Origin: Spirirestis rafaelensis WJT71-NPBG6
GTDB taxonomy: Bacteria; Cyanobacteriota; Cyanobacteriia; Cyanobacteriales; Nostocaceae
NCBI GenBank assembly: GCA_019359015.1
Contig: JAHHID010000008.1
Span: 1 to 64,000, forward strand
Direction of reading: 5' to 3'
DNA: 64,000 nt
The notes beneath the pieces were generated by a model that saw nothing but the letters and a program-made list of their open reading frames with translations, had not been told where the DNA came from and searched no databases. Made by a program: the position numbers and the translations under genes. Positions 41,741 through 51,147 of the stretch are shown here, piece by piece. Each line of letters starts with the position of its first letter. Positions within the stretch are counted from its first letter, which is position 1.

Positions 41741-44700
41741 TTATGTTAAACCACGCAGGCGATCGCGCAAAATTTCTGCTTGTATTTCAGCTTCTGCTAA
41801 AGCATCCCGCGTTGCTTGCACTACCTCAGGAGCGGCTTTATCCACAAATTTGGGATTATTTAACCGGTTAGTGAGTGAGTTAATTTCCCCTTCTATTTTG
41901 CTGAGGCGTTTTTGTATTTTGCCACTTAATGCCTCTATATCTACCACGCCAGTCAGGGGAAGTAGCACTTGTACTGTACCAAATACCCCGGCGATCGCGT
42001 CTTGAGTTTCTTGTGGCTGTGGTGATTCTATCAGCCGCATGTTAGTTTCGGTAGTGGGCTTGAACCATGCACCCCATAACTTTTGTCTAGCCTTAGCTGT
42101 CACTAAATTTTGGCTGACAAACCAAGTTGTGTAACCAAGACCAACCATTTGAAAGAAAGTTCCTAAAATAGGAATGTCGTTAATTTCATCCGCAACAACG
42201 AAAGCCAACCGAGTAAAAACAAGCGCGACAATAATCAAACCAATTGTCTTCAAACCTTTGAAAGGTGTTTTATTAGCTACGCTTGAAACATGAAGTTCGC
42301 CAGCTATAGTTAAATTTTCAACCTTTGCCAAATCTTTAATGTAAGCTTGTCCTGCGCTAAGAATTTGGCGTTCTTTGGCGTTGTCGCTTTGCAAATTCAC
42401 TGTCACCTTCACCCCAGGTTTCACATCTGCTTCTGCTCGCAAATTCCGAATTGTGCGAATAGTGCCGATCAGCAATTCAAATTGTTCTTCCAAAGCTGGA
42501 TCGATAAGATTTGTCTCCACCTCTGGATAACTTTGTAAAGATATTGTTTGCGGTGATTCTTCTGGTTGTTGGGTGAGAGTCTGCCAAATTTCCTCAGTGA
42601 TGTGAGGCATTAAGGGATGAAGTAGTTTTAAAATTCCTTCCAGGACATATGCTAAGGTTTGCTGCGCTAGTTTGCGCGATGCGGGATCGGCATCTTTTTG
42701 CAACCGAGATTTCACCAGTTCAATATACTGATCGCAGAAATCACCCCAGATAAATTCGTAAAGTCCCTTTGCAGCTTCACCTAATCCGTAGCTGTCGATG
42801 TTATTGCGGGTTTGTTTGATTACTTGGTTGTAGCGAGAGAGAATCCAGCGATCGCTTAATTCTATAGATTCTGGTTTACCCAATTGTTGCGGAGTTTGAC
42901 CATCCAAATTCATCATTACAAATCGTGCCGCATTCCACAACTTATTAGCAAAGTTGCGAGATGCTTGCACCGATGCTGATTCATCTTTTTCGCGATCGTA
43001 CTCTAGGCGGATATCTTGACCAGCTCCAGCCACTTCCTTAATCATCGCGTAGCGTAGGGCATCGGTGCCATATTTGTCAATCAGCAACAGCGGATCGATC
43101 CCATTACCTTTACTCTTAGACTGCTTCTGCCCATTTTCATCCAATACTAAACCGTGGATATAAACATCTTTAAAGGGCATTTCCCCGGTAAAATGCTTAC
43201 CCATCATTGTCATTCTGGCTACCCAGAAAAAGATGATATCAAAGCCAGTTACCAAGGTGCTGGTAGGGTAATAAGTTGTTAAATCTTGGGTTTGTTCGGG
43301 CCATCCTAAAGTCGAAAAGGGCCACAGTCCCGAAGAAAACCAAGTATCCAACACATCTGGATCTTGTTCTAACTTGACATTTTCACCAAATTGTGATATC
43401 GCTTTATCCCAAGCTTCGGCTTCTGATTTGGCGACTATAAACGGCGTATTATCCTTGATTTCGGCGCCGGTTTCACTCACAGCGTACCAAGCGGGGATTT
43501 GGTGTCCCCACCATAATTGGCGAGAAATACACCAATCTTTCAACTTGACTAACCAATCACGATAAACCTTCGTCCAGCGTTGGGGGACAAACTCCGGGGA
43601 ATTTTTCTCGTCGAGGAATGAGAGCGCTTGATCTGCGAGGGGGCGAATTTTGACAAACCACTGAGTAGAGAGGAGAGGTTCAATGGGGACTTTTCCGCGA
43701 TCGCTATAAGGAACGCTATGCTTATAATCTTCTACCTTTACCAAAAAGCCGTCTGTTTCCAAGCGAGAAACCACATTTTTTCTGGCTTGAAAGCGGTCTT
43801 GTCCTTGGAACTCTCCAGCATTTTCGTTGAGAGTGCCGTTTTTATTCATAATATTGATAAACGGCAGATTGTGACGCTTACCCATTTCAAAATCATTCAG
43901 GTCATGTGCCGGAGTCACCTTTACGCAACCGGTGCCGAAAGTGGGGTCAACAAACTCATCACCAATAATGGGAATTTCTCGCCTCATAATTGGCAAAGTG
44001 ACAGTTTTACCAATTAGATGTTTATATCTGTCATCGTTGGGATTAACCGCCACAGCCGTATCTCCCAGCATCGTTTCTGGTCGCGTCGTCGCCACCTCCA
44101 CATCACCAGAACCATCCGTCAGCGGATAGCGGAAGTGCCAGAGATGACCATTAACCTCTTGATTTTCCACCTCTACATCAGACACCGCCGACTGAGAAGC
44201 TGGACACCAGTTTACTAGGTACTCACCGCGATAAATCAGCCCTTCTTCATAAAGGCGAACAAAAGCTTCCAAAACAGCTTTCGATAAACCCTCATCCAGA
44301 GTAAAGCGTTCCCGCGACCAGTCAACCGACACACCCAAGCGTCGCAACTGATTAACAATTGCCCCCCCAGACTCTCTCTTCCATTGCCAAGCGCGTTCTA
44401 GAAACTTCTCGCGCCCTAAATCGTAGCGAGTTTTACCCTCTGCCTTAAGTTGATTTTCCAGAATCGTTTGCACAGCGATACTGGCGTGGTCAGTTCCGGG
44501 TAGCCACAATGTATTGCATCCTTTCATGCGGTGATAGCGTACCAAAGTATCAATCAGCGCACTTTCAAAAGCGTGACCCATGTGCAGACTGCCGGTGACA
44601 TTCGGTGGGGGAATCATTATGGAGTAAGGTTCGCCACCTTTGTTGGGGTCAGCTTTGTAGACTTGGTTTTTTTCCCAAAAGTTTTGCCATTTGGCTTCGG

Positions 44701-44749
44701 TGGAAAAGGGTTCGTAGAGACTGGGGAGATTTGAATTTGTTGCGGTCAT
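41741..44749 (-). CDS. valS: Valyl-tRNA synthetase with CAAD membrane domain
   Basis: Charges tRNA-Val, 1002 aa. The class Ia core has the HIGH motif as [28 protein letters not shown], the editing domain ([17 protein letters not shown]) and KMSKS as [12 protein letters not shown], followed by the anticodon-binding domain. At about residues 829-900 a CAAD module is inserted ([40 protein letters not shown]): two hydrophobic helices that anchor some cyanobacterial synthetases to thylakoid membranes. The C-terminal tRNA-binding coiled coil resumes at [22 protein letters not shown] 44749 ([15 protein letters not shown]) is the family start; the upstream open frame crosses a palindromic repeat. Confidence 0.97.
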   Translation of the reverse strand: MTATNSNLPSLYEPFSTEAKWQNFWEKNQVYKADPNKGGEPYSIMIPPPNVTGSLHMGHAFESALIDTLVRYHRMKGCNTLWLPGTDHASIAVQTILENQLKAEGKTRYDLGREKFLERAWQWKRESGGAIVNQLRRLGVSVDWSRERFTLDEGLSKAVLEAFVRLYEEGLIYRGEYLVNWCPASQSAVSDVEVENQEVNGHLWHFRYPLTDGSGDVEVATTRPETMLGDTAVAVNPNDDRYKHLIGKTVTLPIMRREIPIIGDEFVDPTFGTGCVKVTPAHDLNDFEMGKRHNLPFINIMNKNGTLNENAGEFQGQDRFQARKNVVSRLETDGFLVKVEDYKHSVPYSDRGKVPIEPLLSTQWFVKIRPLADQALSFLDEKNSPEFVPQRWTKVYRDWLVKLKDWCISRQLWWGHQIPAWYAVSETGAEIKDNTPFIVAKSEAEAWDKAISQFGENVKLEQDPDVLDTWFSSGLWPFSTLGWPEQTQDLTTYYPTSTLVTGFDIIFFWVARMTMMGKHFTGEMPFKDVYIHGLVLDENGQKQSKSKGNGIDPLLLIDKYGTDALRYAMIKEVAGAGQDIRLEYDREKDESASVQASRNFANKLWNAARFVMMNLDGQTPQQLGKPESIELSDRWILSRYNQVIKQTRNNIDSYGLGEAAKGLYEFIWGDFCDQYIELVKSRLQKDADPASRKLAQQTLAYVLEGILKLLHPLMPHITEEIWQTLTQQPEESPQTISLQSYPEVETNLIDPALEEQFELLIGTIRTIRNLRAEADVKPGVKVTVNLQSDNAKERQILSAGQAYIKDLAKVENLTIAGELHVSSVANKTPFKGLKTIGLIIVALVFTRLAFVVADEINDIPILGTFFQMVGLGYTTWFVSQNLVTAKARQKLWGAWFKPTTETNMRLIESPQPQETQDAIAGVFGTVQVLLPLTGVVDIEALSGKIQKRLSKIEGEINSLTNRLNNPKFVDKAAPEVVQATRDALAEAEIQAEILRDRLRGLT

Positions 44750-44795
44750 GCTGGGAAAACTAAGGAAGATGGACTTTAATAAATTTTGCCATATG

Positions 44796-44836
44796 GAAAC
44801 GAACCGCCTTCGCCCTTGGCGAAGGCGGTTCGTTTC
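44796..44836. repeat. Perfect palindrome upstream of valS
   Basis: Arms of 19 bp (44796-44814 GAAACGAACCGCCTTCGCC and its complement 44818-44836) around a 3-nt loop. A partial relative (GGCAACGCCAAGGGCGAACG) is at 61610-61630. It lies in the valS leader, about 50-90 bp before the start codon, and would form a very stable RNA hairpin there. Confidence 0.9.
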
Positions 44837-44963
44837 ATCTTTACCACAGAAAACTTCTATTTTCGGATGTCTTTTAAACAAAAACCGAAATTTCCTCTTC
44901 ACCCTTGTAGTTATATTTTATAGATTCCATAGGTGACACCTAGGGATTGAACCAAAAAAACTC

Positions 44964-45269
44964 ATGAAGCTCAAACCTAGTTTATTTCAACTAATCGTCG
45001 TTTTCATAACAGCATCTCTACTTGCTTCTTGTGCCAGATTCCCAGAAACAAGTCAGTCCTGCGATACTCCACAAACTCAGCAGGGTTCTAATCAGCAACT
45101 TAATAACTGTCCACCCTCATCTAGCAACCGCACTGGTGGTTACAGTGGAAGATATCGCTATGGAAACGCAGATAGTTCCGGCAAAATTGGTAAATCAAGT
45201 AATTCTTCATCTAAAGTAGGTCGTGGTGGTTTTGGTAGTTTCGGTCGCGGTGGTTCCGCTGGTGGTTAA
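44964..45269 (+). CDS. Small lipoprotein, YgiB-like
   Basis: Protein of 101 aa. The signal peptide ends in lipobox LLASC (about residue 23), followed by a Ser/Asn/Gly-rich low-complexity chain ending VGRGGFGSFGRGGSAGG. Short Ser/Gly-rich lipoproteins with an RGGFG tail precede glutathionylspermidine-synthase-like genes in other bacteria (the DUF1190/YgiB + YgiC arrangement), and here such a gene follows after 18 bp. Assignment rests on the tail and this context. Confidence 0.7.
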   Translation: MKLKPSLFQLIVVFITASLLASCARFPETSQSCDTPQTQQGSNQQLNNCPPSSSNRTGGYSGRYRYGNADSSGKIGKSSNSSSKVGRGGFGSFGRGGSAGG

Positions 45270-45287
45270 AAGAGTAGCGCAAAAAAT

Positions 45288-46550
45288 ATGAATATTTTCA
45301 ACAGTCCTCAACGCGATCGCCTATTTCAGTCAATGAAAATGGGTTGGTACAACTTTTGTCCTATTGAGGAAGAAACAGGTATACCTTTAACTGACGAAGA
45401 AATACCTTACGCGCTTTATTATTGTCATCAAGTTTCGCCCCAGATTATAAAAGAAATTAAACAAGCATCAGAATTAGTCGGTAGTGTCTTGACACAAGCT
45501 TGGTCAGTCATCCGCACTCTTGATGAAGAAACGCTGCTTTACTATGGCTTCCCCAAAGATACCATTAAGCTAGTTAAATATGACTCTCTAGCGCCATTGT
45601 GTATGCGTCTAGACTGGTGCTGGAACGAAAGAACAGGAGTAAAAAAGGTAGTAGAAACTAATCCCCAAACTCCTAGCTTTTGGTTTGAGTGTACAGAGGG
45701 TAACGGCAAAGTAGCTAAACATTTTGGACTGAAAGAACCTACTTTAGATGCTCAAGAAAAATTAAAATTAACACTCACTCAGCATGTATACAGAGCAGCA
45801 TCACATTTACATAAACCGATTTCTGACTGTCGAGTTGCCTTTACTGCTTTGAATAATGCTGAAGATTTAGGTACTATGCAATGGTTGAGCAATAACTTGC
45901 AGTATCAAAGTGCTGTTTTTCCGTTGGAGTATCTCAGGATTAAAGATGGTAAATACCTATTTTATCAGAGAACGGGAGAACCCATAGACATACTTTTCAT
46001 GTGGTATCCGGTTGAGTGGCTTATTTATGATACTGATGAAAACGGTGAAAGATTATGGCATGGGCTAGAAGAACTAATCTTGCATAAAAAAGTCGTTATT
46101 GTTAACTTTGGTTCTGCCTTTGCGCTGCAACCGAAGAGTGTATTTGCTTTAATTACAGATTTGGGATATGACTTTTTTAATAACAAAGATGCTGGGACAG
46201 TTTTTGAGTATTTTCCCAAAACATCACTAACTGCAACAGAAATCGGGAATTCATACTTTTCCAAACCTATTTTAGGAAGAGAAGGTGAAGGTGGATATGC
46301 TGTCAACTCAGGAAAGATAGCCATTCGCAGTAATAATAACGACCCGTGGTATACACAACAAAATTATGTTTACCAAGAGTTATTAGAATTTCCCAAAGTA
46401 GAAATTGCCGGAAATTATATGACTGCGGTTTGGGGAGCGTGGTTGTACAACAATGGTAACGATCGCTTTATCTCTGGAGATGTAGGAATGCGCGTTTCTG
46501 AGGGAGAAATTACAGATAATCTTTCATATTGGTGTCCAATTGGATGTTAG
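45288..46550 (+). CDS. Glutathionylspermidine synthase-like ATP-grasp protein (YgiC-like)
   Basis: Protein of 420 aa of the GSP_synth family (C-terminal synthetase part only; no N-terminal amidase as in E. coli GspSA). Key blocks: PLCMRLDWCWNERTGVKKVV, ETNPQTPSFWFECTEGNGKV, DILFMWYPVEWLIYD, HGLEELILHKKVVIVNFGSA and KPILGREGEGGYAV (ATP-grasp loop). YgiC-type enzymes form amide bonds with peptides, but their true substrates are unknown. It is co-transcribed with the upstream small lipoprotein. The ATG follows AAAAAAT with a weak ribosome-binding site. Confidence 0.88.
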   Translation: MNIFNSPQRDRLFQSMKMGWYNFCPIEEETGIPLTDEEIPYALYYCHQVSPQIIKEIKQASELVGSVLTQAWSVIRTLDEETLLYYGFPKDTIKLVKYDSLAPLCMRLDWCWNERTGVKKVVETNPQTPSFWFECTEGNGKVAKHFGLKEPTLDAQEKLKLTLTQHVYRAASHLHKPISDCRVAFTALNNAEDLGTMQWLSNNLQYQSAVFPLEYLRIKDGKYLFYQRTGEPIDILFMWYPVEWLIYDTDENGERLWHGLEELILHKKVVIVNFGSAFALQPKSVFALITDLGYDFFNNKDAGTVFEYFPKTSLTATEIGNSYFSKPILGREGEGGYAVNSGKIAIRSNNNDPWYTQQNYVYQELLEFPKVEIAGNYMTAVWGAWLYNNGNDRFISGDVGMRVSEGEITDNLSYWCPIGC

Positions 46551-46665
46551 TTTTATATAAACGCATGATGCCCTCTTCAAAACCTCTGTTGCGGTTCGTT
46601 TAAAAATAAATCACAACTCATATAGAATTGCTATATATTGGCTTTAATCCAAAATATCAAATCCT

Positions 46666-47634
46666 ATGAACTATGTTTTAGGTATTGATGGCGGTGGAAG
46701 TAAGACTGTTTGCATCGTAATGCAAGATACAGGTGAAGTGCTTGGTCGTGGTAAAGCTGGCTCATCAAATTATCAAACTATAGGCATTAAAGGAACGCTA
46801 CAATCAATTGAATCGGCAATTTATGCAGCTGCTAATGAAGCGTTAAACTCTATAAAGTATATCAATATTAAAGCCATTTGTCTAGGTTTAGCAGGTGTTG
46901 GACGTGCAACAGATATCGAGATAGTTAAAGCTTTGATCCAAGATTTACAAAATAGTAAATTACTGCCTATAACTTGGGTATCAGCATCTAATATTGTAAT
47001 TTGTAACGATGCTTTGATTGCTTTAGTGGGGGGAATTGGTGGTGATGTGGGAGTTGTGGTTGCAGCTGGCACCGGTTCGATAGTTTTTGGGCGAAATCAT
47101 CAGGGAAAGACGAAGCGAGTAGGCGGCTGGGGTTATATTTTAGGAGATGAAGGTAGCGCTTACAAAATTGCTGTTACTGGTATGCAAGCTGCATTGAAGG
47201 CTTACGATGGACGTGAAATGTCAACAAGTCTTGTAGAGGCTTTCAAACAACATCTTAATCTGGCAAACATAGAAGATTTAATAGAAGTAATTTATCGGCG
47301 CGGATGGGGTGTTAAAGAAATAGCTGCTTTAGCGCCAGTTGTTGATTTTACCGCAGCATCAGGAGATGAAGTAGCGAATAATATTATTGAGTCAGGTGTG
47401 CAAGATTTGGTAAAAGCTACTTCTACAGTTATTGATGCGATATTTAGTTTTTCATCTAATTGCGAGATAGTCACAACGGGAAGTGTATGGCAAGGTAGAT
47501 GCAAGATGCGTGATAGGTTTGCAGGATATATTGTTGCCAAGTTTCCTTCAGTCAAGGTGATTTTTCCTCGGAATGAACCTGCTTATGGTGCTGCTTTATT
47601 GGCTTTGAAGAGTTTGGCAAGGGAAGGGCAATAA
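46666..47634 (+). CDS. BadF/BadG-type ATPase, N-acetylglucosamine kinase-like
   Basis: ASKHA-fold kinase of 322 aa. Phosphate 1 motif YVLGIDGGGSKTVCIV, then ICLGLAGVGRATD, adenosine motif VVVAAGTGSIVFGRN, GGWGYILGDEGSAYKIAVTG and a C-terminal SVWQGRCKMRDRF/ EPAYGAALLAL. This matches eukaryotic-type GlcNAc kinase (NAGK)/BadF relatives that phosphorylate amino sugars. Together with nagB at 37.8 kb it could serve amino-sugar salvage, but the two are not linked in an operon. Confidence 0.88.
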   Translation: MNYVLGIDGGGSKTVCIVMQDTGEVLGRGKAGSSNYQTIGIKGTLQSIESAIYAAANEALNSIKYINIKAICLGLAGVGRATDIEIVKALIQDLQNSKLLPITWVSASNIVICNDALIALVGGIGGDVGVVVAAGTGSIVFGRNHQGKTKRVGGWGYILGDEGSAYKIAVTGMQAALKAYDGREMSTSLVEAFKQHLNLANIEDLIEVIYRRGWGVKEIAALAPVVDFTAASGDEVANNIIESGVQDLVKATSTVIDAIFSFSSNCEIVTTGSVWQGRCKMRDRFAGYIVAKFPSVKVIFPRNEPAYGAALLALKSLAREGQ

Positions 47635-47701
47635 GAGAGCGATCGCTTTTATATAAAAATAATTGAGGAGTCGATTCAGCGATGTTTATATTATGGTCTA
47701 T

Positions 47702-47965
47702 ATGAGTAAAAATAAGATTCTTACTTGGGGTGATGTTGCTTACGCTACAAGAATTTATACAGCAGGGTTTGACCATGAATGGGAAGCATTAGAGTGGATG
47801 TGGCAGTCATGGGAAATGCTTATCCAATCTGGACTTGCAACTTACACGAATATAGAACTTAGTCAAGTAGTACTTCGCTTTTTGGCTCTTATTAGCTTTT
47901 TGATGGAATTGTCTCTAAAGTTAAATTCATCGAAAGTATTCTTTATGCAGTTCTTCCAGGTGTAA
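47702..47965 (+). CDS. Hypothetical ORF fused to a gene fragment
   Basis: MSKNKILTWGDVAYATRIYT and GFDHEWEALEWMWQSWEML look protein-like (Trp-rich, hydrophilic), but I recognise no family. From about 47911 the frame runs, out of phase, through a remnant of the PheRS-like gene, so the last 18 residues (LKLNSSKVFFMQFFQV) are junk. The gene is probably a truncated remnant. A GAGGAG lies near 47664, upstream of alternative starts at 47693 and 47702. Confidence 0.4.
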   Translation: MSKNKILTWGDVAYATRIYTAGFDHEWEALEWMWQSWEMLIQSGLATYTNIELSQVVLRFLALISFLMELSLKLNSSKVFFMQFFQV

Positions 47966-47974
47966 CTTACCGCT
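47911..47974 (+). pseudogene. 64-bp fragment of a PheRS-like gene
   Basis: Positions 47911-47974 match the complement of 17722-17785, inside the PheRS-like gene, at 61 of 64 bases. Translated: VSKVKFIESILYAVLPGVTY against VSKVKLIESILYAVLPGVTY. Neither flank continues the match. It is a decayed duplicate. Confidence 0.9.
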
Positions 47975-47997
47975 GTTCATCCAACAGTCATAATGCC

Positions 47998-49044
47998 TTA
48001 GCGCGATCGCTTATCAACTAACAATTCTAAAAGCTGATTAATTTGACTTTGTAGCTTTTCTCGCAATTGTTGTGCTTTCTTATAAAGCGCAGTTCTACTT
48101 ACTTTATCGCCGTCAATATCTGTGGTATACAAAGGCTGAATAAAGTAACGCAAACGAGTTTTATTCGCCCAAACTCCCATTGAGGGAAAGAGAATAAACA
48201 CGAACATCAAAGGTGATAAAGGCAAAAAGGGTAATTTTACTAGTCTTTGTAATTTTCGGAAATTTACGGTAAAAGGATGTAAATTTTCACTGCCAATACA
48301 TATTACTGGAAGAATGGGAATTTGATAGCGATCGCTTAACTGAATAAAACTCAAATCAAACTTTTGCAACTGATAGCGTTTTCTCCAACCTTTCTCAGGT
48401 CCGCGTACACCTTCCGGTGCATATAAAATAATTTTACGCTCTTTTGCCGCAGCTTCAAAGTCATCTTTTTCGGCTTTCACACCACCCAAAACTGTAGACC
48501 ATCCAGGCGGTAACCACCAAACCATCCAAGGATGCTCAAATAAAGATACATTCGCTATAGGTTGCACTATCCATTCTCGTGTTTTACTTAATAAATAACC
48601 TACGCTCAAAAAGTCCCAAGGAAATGACATGCCTGCATGATTCATTGCCACAATCATCGGTCCTGTTTGAGGCAAATTCTCAACTTGTTCCAACTCTGCT
48701 TGAAAATAATTTTTAACAATTAAAGTCAGAATTTCTTCTCTAAAAGCTTGTTGATATTTTGGCTCAAATTCCTCAACTTCGCGACGCGGTGAACGACAGC
48801 CAAGACGCAACCAGCGAATCAATAGCGCCAAATAAAATCCACCAGGAATTAAAAATAATAAATATTCTAGCCAATTCCAACCATCTGGATCGGCGTGATA
48901 ATGTTGCCAATGGCGGTTAAATAAAATCAGCCATCCTGGAGGATACCACAGACAAAACCAATCAAACCAGGTGACTTTATAACCCTCATCCGATACTTTT
49001 TCTAGTTGAGAGTTTAGGAGGCTTTGAGAAATTTGATTCATCAC
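47998..49044 (-). CDS. PlsC-family acyltransferase
   Basis: Lysophospholipid/glycerophosphate acyltransferase-like protein, 348 aa. N-terminal membrane segments are DWFCLWYPPGWLILFN and LEYLLFLIPGGFYLALLIRW. The catalytic H-x4-D-type motif appears as IVAMNHAGMSFPWDFLSVGY (longer spacing than classic NHxxxxD), and the acceptor motif FPEGTR as LYAPEGVRGPEKGWRKR. A C-terminal coiled region follows (KKAQQLREKLQSQINQLLEL). Membrane-bound lipid acylation is expected; substrate unknown. It stands alone. Confidence 0.82.
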   Translation of the reverse strand: MMNQISQSLLNSQLEKVSDEGYKVTWFDWFCLWYPPGWLILFNRHWQHYHADPDGWNWLEYLLFLIPGGFYLALLIRWLRLGCRSPRREVEEFEPKYQQAFREEILTLIVKNYFQAELEQVENLPQTGPMIVAMNHAGMSFPWDFLSVGYLLSKTREWIVQPIANVSLFEHPWMVWWLPPGWSTVLGGVKAEKDDFEAAAKERKIILYAPEGVRGPEKGWRKRYQLQKFDLSFIQLSDRYQIPILPVICIGSENLHPFTVNFRKLQRLVKLPFLPLSPLMFVFILFPSMGVWANKTRLRYFIQPLYTTDIDGDKVSRTALYKKAQQLREKLQSQINQLLELLVDKRSR

Positions 49045-49202
49045 AACACCTCAGAAAATCACTATAATTGGTTCAATCTAATATTTTAGCTTTATCTGTT
49101 GATAAGTGGCATCATACTATAGACGTAAAACTGATTTTATGATTAGCCAATATCTAAGCCTTGGCGACTAGAAGTCGGAGAGCATCCCAATGAAAGCACC
49201 GA

Positions 49203-49250
49203 CACCTTGAAAGGTGCGGCTATACAGACAAAGCCCACCTGCGTGGGCTA
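49203..49250. repeat. Dispersed repeat, copy A
   Basis: CACCTTGAAAGGTGCGGCTA, then TACAGACAAAGCCCACCTGC and GTGGGCT. It has hairpin-forming parts (CACCTT/AAGGTG and AGCCCAC/GTGGGCT). A related copy is at 57541-57590. Confidence 0.75.
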
Positions 49251-49261
49251 AAGAATAAAGT

Positions 49262-49507
49262 AGTAGTGCGTCAAGGACTAATTGAGGCATAGATTTTCTG
49301 TAGAGACGGCGATTTATCGCGTCTCTCTAAGAGGATGTTTGAAAAGCTATTTTTGTTACCAAAAGTATTTAGTACCCCCCCTTGGAAAGGGTGGGGAAAT
49401 AGACTCTTAAAGCCCCCCTTTACAAGGGGGGTTGGGGGGTAACGTCAAAGTTCATGTGTTATGTGAGACTTTTCAAACATCCTCTAACCGCCAAAATGAG
49501 TTTGACT
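49262..49507. mobile_element. Miniature element, copy 2, interrupted by another element
   Basis: 49262-49330 and 49485-49507 together match the element at 16985-17080 (AGTAGTGCGT...GTAGAGACGGCGATTTATCG...TAACCG). The two halves are separated by a 154-bp insertion at 49331-49484. The right terminus is eroded (GTTTGACT instead of GTTTGACAGACTACT). Confidence 0.85.
49331..49484. mobile_element. Inner miniature element (154 bp) with TAA duplication
   Basis: Perfect 16-bp terminal inverted repeats GAGGATGTTTGAAAAG and CTTTTCAAACATCCTC. TAA flanks both ends (49328-49330 and 49485-49487), while the empty site in the other copy has a single TAA. The interior has a CCCCCCTTG/CAAGGGGGG stem. A 3-bp TNA duplication is typical of IS5-related (IS1031-type) transposition. 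No ORF. Confidence 0.88.
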
Positions 49508-49535
49508 GAATTTGGTATTAAATAAAGTAAACTAC

Positions 49536-49931
49536 TTAATTTAGTGATTCTATCAACTTTACTACCCGCTCTTTCACTTCATCACGAACGCGGCGAAAAG
49601 TTTCAATGGGTTGTCCTTCTGGATCGTCTAATTGCCAATCTTGAAAAACTTCTCTTAAAACCCACGCTTCGGGTAAATTAACACCACAACCACACAAAGA
49701 AATTACTGCATCAAAATCTTCAGGATTAAAATTGGTTAAAGGCTTGGAAGTTTGATTACTAATATCAATGTTAATTTCCGACATGATATCAACAGTTTTC
49801 GGATCTACGTGGGTTGCTTCCAATCCTGAACTGTTAACATAAATTTTGCCTTCTCCGAATGTGCGTGCAAATCCTTCCGCCATTTGGGAACGGCGAGAAT
49901 TTTTTTTGCAAACAAACATTACTCGTTTCAT
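49536..49931 (-). CDS. arsC: Arsenate reductase ArsC (low-molecular-weight phosphatase fold)
   Basis: Reduces arsenate to arsenite. Counting from ATG 49931, the catalytic Cys8 (MFVCKKNSRRSQMAEG, C-x5-R loop) and Cys80/Cys82 (ISLCGCGVNL) fall exactly at the positions known for the glutathione/glutaredoxin-dependent Synechocystis ArsC; an upstream ATG at 49946 would shift them. The non-catalytic Cys13 of that enzyme is Arg here. Last gene of the ars operon, overlapping the region of the arsH stop. Confidence 0.93.
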   Translation of the reverse strand: MKRVMFVCKKNSRRSQMAEGFARTFGEGKIYVNSSGLEATHVDPKTVDIMSEINIDISNQTSKPLTNFNPEDFDAVISLCGCGVNLPEAWVLREVFQDWQLDDPEGQPIETFRRVRDEVKERVVKLIESLN

Positions 49932-49938
49932 GATGTTG

Positions 49939-50619
49939 TTATTCATTGGTAGATTGACTGGTTAAACTTTTATCAGCTTCTAGCGCACTATTAGCGATCG
50001 CGATTATCTCCTTGGCAGCTTTTTCCTTGCGTTCGCTATAGCGGTCTGTGAGATAATCTACCTGCTCACGTAAAAGCAATGTGAATTTGTAGAGTTCTTC
50101 CATCACATCAACGACGCGATCGCGATAAGGTGAATCTTTCGTCGTCCCATCTTCGTTAAACTCTTGGTAAGCTTTCGCAACCGAAGATTGATTGGGAATT
50201 GTAAACATCCGCATCCAACGTCCCAAAATCCGCATTGTATTTACCGCATTGAAAGACTGAGAACCACCGCTTACCTGCATTACCGCCAAAGTTCTGCCTT
50301 GAGTCGGTCTAACTGCACCTATACTGAGAGGAATCCAGTCAATTTGATTTTTCAAAAGTCCAGTAATATTACCATGCATCTCCGGAGATGACCAAACTTG
50401 ACCCTCAGACCACAGGCTTAATTCTCGTAATTCCTGTACCTTATAATGAGTTTCTGGCACACTGTTGTGAATTGGTAATTCGCGAGGGTCAAAAAATTTA
50501 ACTTCTGCGCCAAATTCCTCAATAATTCTTGCAGCTTCTTCTGCTACCAAGCGACTATAAGAACGCTCTCGCAAAGAGCCATATAAAAACAATATTCTCG
50601 GTTTGTGATTAAAGGTCAT
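49939..50619 (-). CDS. arsH: ArsH, NADPH-dependent FMN oxidoreductase
   Basis: Flavodoxin-like ArsH, 226 aa, which oxidises trivalent organoarsenicals or acts as a quinone/azo reductase. Blocks: [20 protein letters not shown] (FMN phosphate loop), [40 protein letters not shown] and [20 protein letters not shown]. It lies between the arsJ remnant and arsC in the leftward ars operon, and the stop of arsH overlaps the possible upstream start of arsC. Confidence 0.95.
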   Translation of the reverse strand: MTFNHKPRILFLYGSLRERSYSRLVAEEAARIIEEFGAEVKFFDPRELPIHNSVPETHYKVQELRELSLWSEGQVWSSPEMHGNITGLLKNQIDWIPLSIGAVRPTQGRTLAVMQVSGGSQSFNAVNTMRILGRWMRMFTIPNQSSVAKAYQEFNEDGTTKDSPYRDRVVDVMEELYKFTLLLREQVDYLTDRYSERKEKAAKEIIAIANSALEADKSLTSQSTNE

Positions 50620-50785
50620 TGTGCAACAAAAGCTAGGTTATGGTTAGACGTAATTGAGCATTGATATTTAATATCATGTCCGCTTGATTACTTATTATTC
50701 CGGGCATCTATGCAAAAATATGAAAACCCTCTTTCCCCCTGCTAGAATGCTCCCCTGCCTCTTTGGTCATTAAAACCTCAGTTTT

Positions 50786-51097
50786 TTAGTCTCCATCCCC
50801 AGCTTTCCAAGTTATTGCTTTACTTGGTTGAGGATTGGGTAGCTTCAGAGTAATCAATCCTGCTGCCAGCACAAAGAACATTGATGTCCACAGACAGCCC
50901 ACCAGCCCAAAAAACTGATAAACTAGACCCGACAATACAGTACCTGCCAGCCTCCCGCCAGAGTTTGCCATATAGTAAAACCCAACATTCAGCACCAGCA
51001 TTCGCAGGGCACCATCGGTGATGGTGAAGCCCCAGTAGGCTAGTGTCACTAGAACATAGTTCTTGAAATTGGCACTAGAAGCTGTAGTAGAAGCCAT
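50786..51097 (-). pseudogene. arsJ: arsJ with large in-frame internal deletion
   Basis: ArsJ is a major-facilitator permease of about 400 aa that exports 1-arseno-3-phosphoglycerate. Here only 103 codons remain: the N-terminal first helix (FKNYVLVTLAYWGFTITDGA, LRMLVL) is joined near 50989 directly to the last two helices (NVGFYYMANSGGRLAGTVLS, YQFFGLVGCLWTSMFFVLAA). The frame is kept, but about eight helices are missing, so transport is not possible. It follows its usual partner gap by 50 bp. Confidence 0.85.
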
Positions 51098-51147
51098 GAG
51101 AAGATAGGGAGAGGATAGGGGGGCAACTCAAAACTTAGAATTCATAA

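Noticed and set aside
44750-44902. 51-residue N-terminal extension of ValRS
   Set aside because: The extension is encoded by a palindromic repeat; ValRS homologues start near [15 protein letters not shown].
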